Shown here piece after piece: positions 12,733-23,480 of a DNA stretch of 64,000 bases. How positions within the stretch are numbered: position 1 is the stretch's first letter; each line of letters begins with the position of its first letter. The stretch is taken from contig CAUYUJ010010502.1 of the NCBI GenBank assembly GCA_963575745.1, forward strand, positions 90,383 through 154,382, read 5' to 3'. A model generated the notes under the pieces. The model did no database searches. It was given only the letters and a program-made list of their open reading frames with translations, and was not told the origin of the DNA. This DNA is from Prorocentrum cordatum. Its lineage: Eukaryota; Sar; Dinophyceae; Prorocentrales; Prorocentraceae. A program made the position numbers and the translations under genes.

Positions 12733-12999
12733 GGGCCTCTCCAGCTGCAGGCTGTAAGGTCTCGGCCCGTGGACGCCCGCGTCCCCCCGAACGGGGGCCG
12801 CTTCAAGACTCGGGAGTGGCGGCGTGCGCGCCTGTAGGCAGGGGCCGCGTAGTGGCTCGTGCCTGGGCCTCCCTGGCGGCTCGGCCAAAACTGCGGGAGG
12901 GGGTGGCTCGACGTGTCTGCCAAGGGCGGCCTGACCGACCCCCTGGCAGGCCATCCCCTGCTGCGACGTCCCCCTCGCCTCTCCCCAAGGCGTACGTGC

Positions 13000-13175
13000 A
13001 GTGGGGGCCCATGCCAAGGAACACCCTGTTTGCCTCCAGGGTGCCCTGGGTTCCTAGGGTTTCGCTGGTTTTGCTGTGGAAGGCGTGACGCTCCCACACC
13101 AAAAACCAGCAGACGTCCTGGGTTCTCATGGTTGGGTTTATTGTGGAAGGTTTCTTGTGGTCGAGCCTCTACTGT
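13000..13175 (+). repeat. Dispersed ~175-bp repeat, copy 1
   Basis: A block running from gcccatgccaagga through gacgctcccacaccaa to gtggaaggtttcttgtgg. It recurs as reverse complement at 49250-49430 with about 80 percent similarity by eye. Function unknown. Confidence 0.65.
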
Positions 13176-13369
13176 ATGCGGCCGGAGGGAAGCTTGAGAG
13201 GCCAGGATGGCGTCACGGAAAGGGGATGGTTTGCCAGGGGTCGGTTAGGCCGCCCCCGAGTTCGGCGTCAGGGGTTGAAAGTTGCAAGTCGGAAGGATGG
13301 GTGATTCGTGTAGTCTCACATGGCAGATGCTCCGAGGGAGCCAGCGGTGGGAAATGCGCAAAAGCTATT

Positions 13370-13700
13370 GTATGCGAGCGCGTGAGTGCGTGTCCGTGTG
13401 CACGCGCGAGTGCGTGTGGCTGAGAATGTTTGTTTGCGTGGGTTCTCATCCGTGCCTCAGTGTGTCTATCTCCGTACGTCCGTATACGTGTCCGTGCGTG
13501 AGCTGGTCTGCATGTGTCTGTTTGTGTATATGTGCGGCTGTGAGTCTGTCAAACTGTGCCTCTGCGTGCTCGCTCCTCTGTGCGTCAGTGTCTCTTCCGT
13601 CTCGTACGGGCGTCCGGCTGCCAGTGCCGTTGTGCGCCCGGCCGCCGGAACCACCATGTGTCTTGGAATCTGCACGTCGGTGTGCGCTTGGTCTTCGCCT
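13370..13700. repeat. GT/TGCG-rich low-complexity tract
   Basis: Alternating gtgcgtgt/cgtgtgc-like sequence, mostly alternating purine-pyrimidine. No conserved coding signal. Confidence 0.5.
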
Positions 13701-14093
13701 GCGTTTGCGCCTGCACCTCCGGTGACCACGAACGCGTCCCAGGGCTCGAGCCAGACGGTGTCTTGGCAACGTCGTGCACCGTTCTCGTGTTGCGTTCCTT
13801 GTGCGGCAGAAGTGGGATGGAGACACATCGAGGGACAACGAAGACAGAACGAAAGCGGAAAACACGGTTTGGCTCAAGCCCTGTCGCGTCTTGTGCCGTC
13901 GTCTTGTCGCAAATTCTCTTCGGCGTTGCCCTGCGTTCTCGCACTGAGTCCGAGCGCTGTTCCGCGGCGCGCCCGGAGCCGCCCTCCCTCCCCGATCTCT
14001 TGTCCGTGGTCGTCCGCCCCTCGGTTCCGTTTGCGTGCCCTCGCCGCACGGGTAGATGCTCAGCACACCCTGGTCGTTTCCCAGATCCTAAGC

Positions 14094-14257
14094 GGAGGAA
14101 AAGGTACCCATACCACTGCCCTTCCCTCGTTTTCCCCTTTCTGGGCCTCCTCGGAGGCCCTCGTCGCCACCGCTGCGTTCGCCTGACGAAATTTTGGTCA
14201 GAACGCACCCCAGGAGAGGTCCGGGGAGCAGCGGTATCGGTACCTTTGGGCTCCTCC
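14094..14257 (-). mobile_element. MITE-like TIR element, family B copy 2
   Basis: Inverted copy of the element at 11906-12061, with the same ends (ggtacccatacc on the left, ggtatcggtacc on the right) and the same interior markers (aacgcacccc, gggcctcctcggaggccc). The arms lie about 2 kb apart. Confidence 0.6.
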
Positions 14258-14568
14258 ATTTTCTGGCTTCCCAGATGCTCGGGGGCGACGACGGTGGCGA
14301 GTAGCTCAGGGGGGAGCGGCACGTGTGTCCAGAGCCTCCGGTCGCCCATGTCTTCGACGAGGCTCCTGGGCGAGTGCGTGCAAGGCCCGCCCCTGGTCTA
14401 TCCGCTCCTCCTCGTCCGCCACGAGATCCCAATCTGCTTTAGGCGCCTCCCTGCTTCAAGGATCGGGCGGTGTTCCCTCTTCCCTCCCCTTCAGGGGGCG
14501 GGCGGAAGCCCAGTGTGCTTCCAACGCCCTCCTATTATGTTGCTCCCATCGTGCTCAAGGAGCACATC

Positions 14569-14692
14569 CCAGAAATAATTTCGAGCACCCAGACAAGTAC
14601 CGAAACAGTGTCGAAAGAGCATCGCCTCCCAAGCTCGACACGTGAAAGCCCTCCAGTTTCGGTACTATCTCGGTGCTCGAAATTCTTTCTGG
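14569..14692. mobile_element. Hairpin TIR element with ~38-bp arms
   Basis: The left arm begins ccagaaataatttcgagcac. The right arm read backwards begins ccagaaagaatttcgagcac. Pairing continues to gtaccgaaac in both. About 50 bp lie between the arms. It is either a non-autonomous TIR element or a long hairpin. Confidence 0.65.
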
Positions 14693-14933
14693 TGATCAAG
14701 GCTAAAGCAGGTTGGAACAGCATCATCCTACGTCAGGCTTCTGCCCACTTCGTCCGGCCAATGCGTAGTCTTGGCCGCACATCGTGGGACCAGCTCGCAT
14801 GCGAGAGCGGCAGGCGGTGGCAGAGAGCTTGGGGTGTGTCTCCGGGGCGCGGTGAGAGGGGACGATGGAGCCCTGCGCCATTCGGGGGCGGCCAAGAGGG
14901 GGGTGATGACTAGGGGGGGAGATCATGGCGGAG

Positions 14934-14961
14934 GCCATGAAATCTCCCCAGATTTCATGGC
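14934..14961. other. Perfect 12-bp stem, 4-nt loop hairpin
   Basis: gccatgaaatct, loop cccc, then agatttcatggc: a perfect short hairpin in otherwise undistinguished sequence. Confidence 0.7.
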
Positions 14962-14999
14962 GCCTCTTCTTATTCCAATACGCCCCTGGCCCCACCCCC

Positions 15000-15600
15000 T
15001 GGGCCGCGCACCTGCCGCCGGCCATGATTTGCGCCCCCCCCCCCCCCCTCTTGGACACCCCCCTCCTTGGCCGGCCCCGAGGCATCCTTGCAGTAATGCT
15101 TCGGGCGAGGCGCGAGCCAGACCCCCACGGCCCCCCGCTATTGGCTCGGCGCTCTCCGTCTCTCCCTCCCCCTTTTGCTCTTTTCGCCGCCCTCTTCTCT
15201 GGATATGTGTTCCTGCTCCTCTCGTTGTTTCCTCATACTCAACTTCCTGACGCTGTGAAAGCCCTTCTCTTGCACGCGGGACGAGCCCATCGAGCGCGAA
15301 ACGGGGCGGCACGATTCACGGTCACGAGCCAGTGGTCTTGATGCCTGCAGGTACCCAGCACCAGAGAGAACGCACAGTCGCACGCGACGCAGCAGATGCA
15401 CGACTGGACGCAGTGCGGTACCCACGATCTTCGGGCGCCTCGCCCACACACTCGCACACGCTGCAGACCCAGACTCGGTGAGTCGCCGTGCCTGAGACGG
15501 CATGCATGGCCAGCTAGGCAGACGTGGACTCAGCAGCGCTCTGCACGACGCGACAGCGGACGGTGAAGGGCAGGGGGAGAGCAGCCAGTAAAAAAGGCGG
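15000..15600. other. No gene recognised
   Basis: GC-rich and C-rich sequence. Short frames on both strands lack conserved motifs. Confidence 0.4.
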
Positions 15601-15621
15601 AGGGGCGGCGGCGGCGCCGAG

Positions 15622-16060
15622 ATGGCCGACGCGGCCGAAGACGGAATCCAGCTGGTCGAGGGAGTCTTGCGGGCCAAAGACATGCAGCAGGCGATCACAG
15701 TATTACTCCAGATGGCGCGCGCGCGCGCTCAGCGGCTTCGGGATCTGGCGGCATCGGATTGGATCAGCATCGTCCTTCCCGCGGAGTCCTTCGTGATCAA
15801 GGCCGCCCGCGCGGCAGGCAAGCAGTACGCGGAAGTGGCCAGCATCGCACTTGCGAAACCGCATTTGGGATCGCCACAGTTGTACATCACGCGCGCCGTG
15901 TTCAGATGCATGATGTAGTCAGAGCGCTCCAAAAGGAGGAACCGAATGCCTCGCGCTGCTATCCCAGTCCTTCGTGAAGTTCGTGCTGAACGCTACGGCG
16001 GAGGTGCTCGGCTTGATGATGCGCCGTGTCCGCCGCAAGTCATGCTGCAATGGCGACTGC
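15622..16060 (+). pseudogene. Hypothetical helical protein segment, broken by frameshifts
   Basis: From ATG 15622 a G/C3-biased frame encodes an Ala/Leu/Arg-rich, probably helical stretch (ends KPHLGSPQLYI) up to a stop at 15916-15918. A different frame from about 15903 gives MHDVVRALQKEEPNA. A third, from about 15945, gives LALLSQSFVKFVLNATAEV and then LGLMMRRVRRK. The three parts read as one protein if two small indels are allowed. They could instead be exons joined by unusual very short introns. I do not recognise the family. The coding look rests on codon bias and helix pattern only. Confidence 0.35.
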
Positions 16061-16458
16061 ACACTCCTTCAGTCCTCGATCGCGGACGGCCTCCTTCTCC
16101 CAGGTAGCGGCGGTGGCAACACGTCTTTCTCGATTCTGGAGCTCGAACGGGCAATATTTCAGTGCCTGTGCACCGCAGGGGGGCAAGCTCAAGCTGGGCA
16201 CCGCTCCTCAGGGGCATCTGGAGCCGTGCGCCCAGAAGTTCACCACTGTTGAGAACACAGCAGAAGGCAGAGGCAAGCAGAAGTGACACCCGAACTTTGG
16301 CAAGCCCGACGGGCAGCTCTCACAGAAATGATCAGCGCCAGAGACTTGGCAGCGCACACCCCATGATAGTGACGACGCGCACGACGTGTGGTGATATAGT
16401 ATTGTAGATATGGGAGTGTGTGTCTGTCCTATTTCGTGGGCCTTTGCACCTCTCCCTC

Positions 16459-16463
<5 letters not shown>

Positions 16464-16494
<31 letters not shown>
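16464..16494 (+). repeat. CT microsatellite
   Basis: About 15 uninterrupted CT units. Confidence 0.9.
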
Positions 16495-16629
16495 TGATCG
16501 GTATACATTGGCCTGGGCTACACATCACGAGGCCGCCCGACTCGTGGTGGCGATGACTCAGAATGTTGTAGGCCTTCGACCGTTACGTCTTGGACGCTGC
16601 GGCTACATTCCCGACCGCGCTGGAGGTTT

Positions 16630-16672
16630 CGGTGATGTTATAGTGCGCTGAAGGCGCACTATAACATCATCG
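16630..16672. other. Perfect 15-bp inverted repeat with 5-nt loop
   Basis: gatgttatagtgcgc (16634-16648), loop tgaag, gcgcactataacatc (16654-16668). The stem extends by about four more base pairs with one mismatch. A second small inverted repeat (gaagctttttcttc) follows directly. Confidence 0.8.
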
Positions 16673-16679
16673 AAGCTTT

Positions 16680-17870
16680 TTCTTCGTTACCCACACGGCG
16701 GGATCGTTGACAGCCCGCGCTCTAGCTCAACGTGCGTTGGTGCGCGGGCATGTCCCTTCTATTGGCCCATTGCGGTGGACACGGCCCCGCTTGGAGGTGC
16801 GCGAGCGCTGGGCCTCCCCGAAATTGCTGCGCCGCCCCGTTGGTTTGGGGACATCCTTTTCTCTTGTGCTTCAAATTCGTTGGACGCCACGGACGACCGC
16901 GTCAACTCCGCAGATGTTTTCCCGTGCTCCTTAGCTCCTGGGTCGGGATGCTGGGCCACGCCATCATCGCAGATCAGTCCTTGCTGCCGCGCGTCGGGGA
17001 CGAACTCCCCCAACCACCCTCTTTCTGACTACCCCCTGCGATGCTTGGTTATTCTAGACAGCCCGTCCGTTGCCAGACCCTCCTTCCATCTCCATGTTAT
17101 GGTCACGCAGCCTACGCTGGTATGATCACGCAGCTGACGCTTTGCAATCCTACACCCCCCTCCACTGCTCCTCCGCGCTCTTTGTTTGTTCCGGCCTCGC
17201 CCGCGCGCCTCGCCGCCTCTCTTCCGCGTCGCCCCCCCCCTCGTCCACCGCTCTGCTGGGGCGTACAATCTCCCTCTGTGTGGGGCGGGTGCCTCGGCAG
17301 CCTGCCCGACGCACACGCCGCGAGCTCGGCCTTGCAGGGGCCAGGAGGAGCCCGTCACCCCCAACCAGCCCCCGAGGGGTCTCACGGGTTGCGTCTGCCC
17401 GTGCGCGTGCGCGTGCGAACGCCACGCTGCACGGCGCGTGCTGCGCTCGACGTCTTCGCACGCTGGCAATTGATGGCCCGAGGTGTGGCTCCCTTGCACG
17501 TTCGCGCGCGCGGGCAGAGCACGGAGCAGACCATGCGCAAGGCTGGGCCGTCGTCTTGTGCTTCGTCTTCTTCTGTCTCCAGCCGTGGAGACTCGAAAGA
17601 CAGCCGCCGGAGGGCTCCAACAGCCACAAGACATGGCGAGCCAGTAATCGCAACAAGCCAGCAGCACAACCCGAAGCAGCAGAGCTGGTAGCAGCCAAGA
17701 GAGACCAGCACCAGCAATCAGCGGTTCCCCCTCGGGTGGCGCAAGCGACATACCTGCATCATCGTGGTGGCTAGCTATACATCCCCAGGACGAACAGTTT
17801 TTCCCTCTTGGGCCCAGAACGACGGTTTGAAGTCTTGAGCAGACGCGTATGGGATAACCGCCGTCGAATC
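16680..17870. other. About 1.2 kb with no recognised gene
   Basis: Frames of 180-280 codons occur on both strands, but none shows a conserved motif and they overlap each other. Treated as non-coding. Confidence 0.4.
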
Positions 17871-17879
17871 CCATGAAAA

Positions 17880-18095
17880 TCGAGCGGATCCAGTTGTGGT
17901 TTTGGCTGTTGCTTCGGTGGATCCGAATTTCGTCCGCGCGGATTCGATTTCAGATTTTCTGGATCCGTTTCCGGCTTATAACAGCGGATCCGATTTCTAC
18001 CCCGTTAAATGTGTTGTTGTTGTTTCTTCCAAAAGAAAAGAAGATAAATATATTATCAAACTCAAGCGGGGAACCGGACGAAATCGGATCCGTGG
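17880..18095. repeat. Cluster of ggatccg motifs
   Basis: Five ggatcc sites plus one ggattc variant occur within about 215 bp, mostly as cggatccg or tggatccg. They suggest a degenerate short repeat. Confidence 0.5.
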
Positions 18096-18359
18096 ACTCC
18101 AGGACCCGCGGGCTCGGTCATCAACGTCCCTGGATGGGTCATGCGCTGTCTCGTGCGCTTCCATCCACGTTCCGCGCGCGGGGGCCCCACTCAGCATGCG
18201 TGCATGCATCTCTCCCCTCCTGGGCGAGCTGCACGCAGCTCGTCCAGACGCCGTCCGGTCGGCGGCGCCGATGTTGCCTGTCGAGCTCAGCATCGCCATC
18301 TGCACCTCAAGAGGAAGGTCCGTCGTCCTGCTTAAGCAGGCCGTGTGGCTCTGAGAGGA

Positions 18360-18845
18360 GACGTGCGCGTCCACGGCCGGGAACGGGCCGCTTGATCGAG
18401 ACGTCCCCATGATTCGGACGCGAACGACCCCGTGTCGTACCCACTGGCGGCTCCTCCCCTCGGCGTTCCAAGCACGATGGTAGCTACATCGCGGTGGCCG
18501 TTGGGTTTTGACAGGACGCGTGTCCACGTCCGCGAACGGGCGTTCCGCTCGAGAAGCCGCCACAGTCTGAGCGCGAAAGAGCCCGAGTCGTGCCCCCTGG
18601 CGGTTCCTTCTTGGGTGGTCCAGAAGACATGCCTTTCCACAGCAGACGCGTCCGCAGCCGTGCATTGACGCTCCCACAATCTGGATGCGAACGGGCCCGC
18701 GTCATACCCCCTGGTTGCTCCCCCTCGGTGGTCCAAATGCCATGCCTGCTATGTCGCTGTGACCACGGGGCTCTGGAAATAGACGCGTCCACAGACGCGA
18801 ACTGGAGTTTCGCTGGAGACATCCCCATAACCGACCACGGGCGAT
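18360..18845 (+). repeat. ~160-bp tandem repeat, about 3 units
   Basis: Units share gcgtccacg...gcgaacgggc, agtcgtgccccctggcggttcc-like segments and ggtggtccaaa. Divergence between units is substantial. Confidence 0.6.
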
Positions 18846-18924
18846 AATAAACCCCCTGGGATAATAAAGTTCGCGGTTCCCGCGGGGATAATACAGGATT
18901 TTGCCGGTGAGCGTAAGTTAAGTA

Positions 18925-18937
18925 TGATGGTGATGAC

Positions 18938-18989
<52 letters not shown>

Positions 18990-18998
18990 TTGATGATG

Positions 18999-19037
<39 letters not shown>

Positions 19038-19110
19038 TTGATGCTGATGATGGTGATGATGATAATGATGATGATCTGATGATGACGACGATGATGGAGG
19101 AGGAGGAGGA
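18925..19110 (+). repeat. GAT trinucleotide array
   Basis: Nearly pure (GAT)n with a few GTT and GAG changes. It lies inside the inverted-repeat-bounded segment. Confidence 0.9.
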
Positions 19111-19136
19111 GGCTAAACCAGGCGCACGACAGAAGC

Positions 19137-19290
19137 CTGACTCGAGCGATCTCGAGGCCCGTGGTACTTGGCCGCAGAGGCGCACTACCCAAGATGACTC
19201 GAGAAATCGCGAGGCTCGTGGCTACTTGCCCGCAGAGGCGCAGGACACAAGGCTGACTCGTGCGATCTCGAGGCTCGTGGCTAGGCGCTT
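19137..19290 (+). repeat. ~62-bp tandem repeat, about 2.3 units
   Basis: Units of gactcg-gcgatctcgaggc-cgtgg-acttg-ccgcagaggcgca type. Confidence 0.65.
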
Positions 19291-19649
19291 AGATTGTGCC
19301 AGCGCAAGGGAGGTCCTTGGCCGATCTGGCCAAGAAACCCCTCTTGCGTTGGCCCTGCCGCACGGTCGTAACGTGGGCAAACTGAATTGGTGAGAATCCC
19401 ACAGCCCTGCCACACGCTCGTGATTGCGGAAGCTGGTGTGGTGAGACCACCATGGCCATGCTCAGCGTTTTGATGCTGATGCTAATCAACATGATATGAT
19501 AGCAACTTCGATCCCCGCAACTTTTCCGTGGGTTATCAAGTTCGGCCTCCGCGCCTTCCCCACAGATAGATCCCTGTGGTTGGGGGTAAAAAAATAGAGG
19601 GGGTTAAGGGGGGTACTTTATTATCGCCCGTGGTCGGTTAATCAGGGCG

Positions 19650-19950
19650 CGAGAGAGCCGTGCCACATCCACTTGCGAAGTACGAGTGGGCTTGAGTATG
19701 TGTGGCGGAGGGCGGGTGAGTCTACGCATGGGCGGATCTGACTGAGAGTGTGAGAGGCCTTTGCGTATGAGCCTGAATGTGATTCCGTTGATTGTGAGTG
19801 GATCTGGGCGTGAGCGGTCTGAACATGAGTGGGTCATTGTATGAGTGATTTCTAGCGTGGGCCGTTATGAGTGCCAGTGAGTTTGCATATGAGCGGGAGT
19901 GAGTCTGAGTCTGAGTCTGACTGGGTTTGGGCATGAGCTGCGGGAGGGAA
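19650..19950 (+). repeat. Degenerate tgagt-rich tract
   Basis: Many gtgagtctga/tgagcggg/tatgagtg motifs at irregular spacing. Similar sequence recurs at 52170-52290. Confidence 0.55.
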
Positions 19951-20357
19951 GGAGGCCATATGATAAGACATGAGGCAGAGAGGTCCCATTCATGACCCTA
20001 CCCCCATGCTTAAGGTATGTGCGAGATACATATGATGTGGGAATTGATAACTCAGTCTAGCCAGTCCCCAGCAACACGTCCTCAGCAAACGCTTGCAATG
20101 CAATGCCACTGACATTGGAATCGCCTGGCCCAGTGGCTCGTGTGCAGACCAGAGCAGCATCTGGACCTCGCCGGCTACTCTGCTGATATCTGCATGGGCC
20201 CGTGATAGATATGTCAATCACCCCCTTTTCCTCCTTCGATGCTCCTCATGGCACCACCATGCTGTCGAAGATGCCTGCGGCGAATCACCGCCGCCCCCTG
20301 CCTTTTCGGAAGCGCCTGTGAGGCCGAACGTTGAGGCCAGGCCCGCCAAGCTATCGG

Positions 20358-20406
20358 ACCATGTGTTCCCCGAATCGGTTCGGAAAGCCTTCGGGGAACA
20401 CGTGGG
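20358..20406. other. Inverted repeat gtgttccccgaa
   Basis: catgtgttccccgaa and ttcggggaacacgtg flank about 16 nt. A good 14-15 bp stem; significance unknown. Confidence 0.6.
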
Positions 20407-20439
20407 CATCTTGAAGGTCATCTTGGCCGCCTGGAGGCC

Positions 20440-20560
20440 ATTTTGACCCTTTCGGGCCTTCTTGGAGGATGTCTTGGAGGCCATCTTGAGCGTCTTGGAG
20501 ACCTCTTGGGCCGTCCTGGGGGCCTCTTGGGGCCGGGTCGTGGGCCGCTTGGGCGATATT
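20440..20560 (+). repeat. GGCC/TCTTGG degenerate repeat, block 1
   Basis: Alternation of ggcc and tcttgg about every 10-12 bp (gcctcttggggccg, gaggccatcttgag). First of five blocks of this family in the window. Confidence 0.75.
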
Positions 20561-21029
20561 GTTTCTTCCAAACTCGCGATGAGCACAAACCTGTCATCGC
20601 TCCGACGTCCATTCTCCGCGCAATGGTCGGCTTCGTGCGCTTTGTCGATCAACTGTTCGAAAACGCTCCTCGGCGGTCCTCGCCGAGAAGACATGCACAC
20701 GTCCGAACGCTGCCGAGCAGATTGCTATCCTCTGCGTTGGCCGCTTCCCCGGCAGGTGCCCGCTGGAGAGCAGAGAGAGAAGACGCGCCCAACTTGGGGG
20801 CACTTGGGCCGTCTCGGGCCGTCGGAAGGCAGAAAAAAAGCAACTGCCACACTCCTTCAAAAACCCATAGGAAATCAATGATCCGTAAGGGCTTCGCCCC
20901 CTGCCCCCGGCCCCCTCTCTCGGAGAATGGGCCATGGAAGAGCTAAGTCATGAGGCCTTGGCGCTGTCGTGAAGCAGTATCGAAACTTCATGCGAAGCCG
21001 ATTCGCAATCAGCAAAACCAACTGATCAC

Positions 21030-21845
21030 AAGAGGGGTTACCACACCTGGCGATTGGTAAGACGTGTATGGTTTACGGGCTTGGTTGCCACACCTTGCGA
21101 TTAAAGGGCCGAGGGAGTTCTCGCAGGTTGGGTTACCACGCCTTGCGATGGATGTGCGTGAAGGGTGGCACCGAATTTCAGAAATGTGGCAAATCCCATG
21201 TGTTTTTGGACCCTGACCCGCGTATTCTGCGTAAGGTGGTGCGCCGCCGCGAATTTCAGAAATTGTGGGCAAAATCCATGTGGTTTGGTACCCTTGACCC
21301 GAGCATCTTCGCATGAGGGGTGCAGTAGGATTCAGAAAATGTGGCCAAATCCCATGTAATTTTGGACCCTGAGACTCCGGGATCTGCGAGAGGCGAGGGG
21401 TGGCACCGATTTAAGAATGTGGCAAATCCCGTGTTTGGACCCTGACCCCGCGGATCTGCGTGAGCGGTGGCACCGAATTTCAGAAATGTGGCAAATCCCC
21501 TGTGTTTTTGGACCCTGACCCCGCGGATCTGCGTGAGGGGTGGCACCGAATTTCAGAAATGTGGCAAATCCCCTGTGTTTTTGACCCTGACCCCGCGGAT
21601 CTGCGTGAGGGGTGGCACCGAATTTCAGAAATGTGGCAAATCCCATGTGTTTTTGGACCCTGACCCCGCGGATCTGCGTGAGGGGTGGCACCGAATTTCA
21701 GAAATGTGGCAAATCCCCTGTGTTTTTGAACCCTGACCCCGCGGATCTGCGTGAGGGGTGGCACCGACTTTCAGAAATGTGGCAAATCCCCTATGTTTTT
21801 GGACCCTGACCCCGCGGATCTGCGTGAGGGGTGTCGATTTCGAGC
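21030..21845 (+). repeat. 73-bp satellite, about 10 units
   Basis: The consensus unit starts gtggcaccgaatttcagaaa, contains cccctgtgtttttggaccct and ends gcggatctgcgtgaggg. The last five or so units (21470-21830) are nearly identical; earlier ones are degenerate and start from a looser ~70-bp form (gttaccacaccttgcgat). Frames through the array are not genes. Confidence 0.9.
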
Positions 21846-21920
21846 CCCCCCAGCAATTCAGACAACGCGCCCAGGTGACGCTAAAAATCTTGTTTGGGCC
21901 TCCCCCCCCCTCGCGCGGTC

Positions 21921-21978
21921 AATCAACTAGTTACAGTAACCAGCAAGAAGTCAACTAGTTACAGTAACCAGCAAGAAG
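21921..21978 (+). repeat. ~30-bp direct duplication
   Basis: tcaactagttacagtaacca followed by gcaagaag occurs twice in tandem and contains the palindrome gttactgtaac-like core. Confidence 0.75.
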
Positions 21979-22074
21979 CAGAACTGTAACACTGGAAACT
22001 ACAACCTACGACTGGTACAGGAAACTGCGAATCACGGGCCTACAGCCTGGTGGCCCCACAAGGGGGCCGGCGGA

Positions 22075-23480
22075 TTTCGGCCTTTTCGGGCCTTCCTGGA
22101 GGCCCTCTTGGAGGCCTCTTGGGCCGTCTTGGGCCATCTTAGGGCCATGTTCGGCCGCTTGGTGGGCTCCTGGTCCGTCTGACGCCGTCGGAAGCCGTTT
22201 GGGGGGCCTCTATGGGCCGACTTGGGGCCCTCTTGGAATGCTCCAGGGCCGTCTTGGAGGTCATCTTGGACGTCTTAAGGGCCTCCTGTGCCGTCTTGGA
22301 GGCCTCTTGGGGCCCTCTTGGGCCGTTCTGAGGCCATCTTGGATGCCTCTTGGGCGATCTTTCGGCGATCTTTGGGGGCTCTTGGGCCGTCTCGGGCCGT
22401 CGGAAGGCTGAAAAGAAGCAACTGTCAACATCCGTCAACAACCCTAGGGAAATCTATGTTTTTGGCCTCTTCTGGCCTTCTTGGAGGCCCTCTTGGGGGC
22501 CTCTTGGGCCGTCTTGGGCCAGCTTCGAGCCAACTTCGGCCATCTTGGTGGGTTACTGGCACGTCTGACGCCGTCGGGAGCCGTCTTGGGGGCCTTTCTG
22601 GGCCAACGGGGGACCCTCTTGGGGCGCTTCGGGGCCGTCTTGGAGGATACTTGGGGCGTCTTGGAGGCATGTTGGGCGTGTGGAGGCATCTGGGCCGTCT
22701 ATCTGGTGCCCTCTTCTTGGGCAGTAATGGGGGGCCCCTTGGAGGCCCTTGGGCGATTGGGGCTCGCTAGTGGCCGTATTGAGCCGTCGGAACACAGCCG
22801 AGAAGAAGCACAAATTCCAAAATCCTTCAAAAACCTAAGGAACATCAATGATTTTGGCCTCTTCGGGCCCTCCTGGAGGACCTCTTGGAGGTCTCTTGGG
22901 CCGTCTTGGAGGCCTCTGGGGGGCCTCTTGGGCCGTCTTGGGCCGTCTTGGACTCTCTTGGGCCGTCTTGGAGGCCGTCTTGGACCATCTTGGGCGGACT
23001 TGGAGGTCATCTTGGACCATCTTTGTCGGACTTGCAGGCCACGTTGGACCATCTTGGAGACCATCTTGAGCCGTCTTGCCTCTTGGGGGGCCATCTTGAT
23101 TTTCGGTTCGTGTTCCCTCTCTTGGGCCCCTTTTGGGGGCCGTCCTGGGGCCCTCTTATGCTGTTCTGGGCGCCTCTTGGGCCATCTTGAGGCCCTCTTG
23201 GGCCGTTTTGGGGCCCTCTTGGAGGCCTCTTGGGGTCTCTTGGGCCACCTTGAGGCGGCCTCGGGAAGCCGAGCGAGAGCACCAACATCCTTCAACAACT
23301 ATAGGAGAGTCTATGATTTGGGCCTTTGGGGTCCTCCCGGGAGGCCTTCTTGGAGGCTTCTTTGAGCGGCTTGCAGGCCTCTTGGGCCGTCTGGGGGCCA
23401 TCTTGAGCGTCTTGGAGCGATCGCTCGGCGACTCGGAGCCCTCTTTGGACCGTCTCGGGGGCCGAAAAAGTCACGCGGCA
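22075..23480 (+). repeat. GGCC/TCTTGG degenerate repeat, block 2
   Basis: The longest block of this family. It is organised into three or four larger units of about 390-470 bp. Each ends with a non-repetitive stretch such as gcaactgtcaacatcc, tcaacaaccctagggaaatc or aaaaacctaaggaacatcaa. Because ggccgtcttgg has few stop-forming trinucleotides, long Leu/Gly-rich (+) and Pro/Arg/Lys-rich (-) frames arise, up to 294 codons. I treat them as by-products because both strands and several frames are open at once. Confidence 0.8.

Larger units (their letters stand above)
18828..19640. mobile_element. Segment bounded by perfect 24-bp inverted repeats
   Basis: 18828-18851 (starts taaccgaccacgggcg, ends ataataaa) is repeated exactly in reverse complement at 19617-19640. 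Between them lie a GAT microsatellite (18925-19100), a ~62-bp tandem repeat (19137-19290) and unique sequence. No transposase frame is visible. It could be a non-autonomous TIR element that acquired microsatellite DNA, or a chance fold-back from an older duplication. Confidence 0.5.

Noticed and set aside
13865-13880. tttggctcaag, identical to the last 11 nt of the spliced leader
   Set aside because: Short match with no coding sequence downstream to mark a retroposed mRNA.
22481-23365. 294-codon Leu/Gly-rich frame
   Set aside because: Arises from the GGCC/TCTTGG repeat; several frames on both strands are open at once and blocks recur elsewhere without frame conservation.
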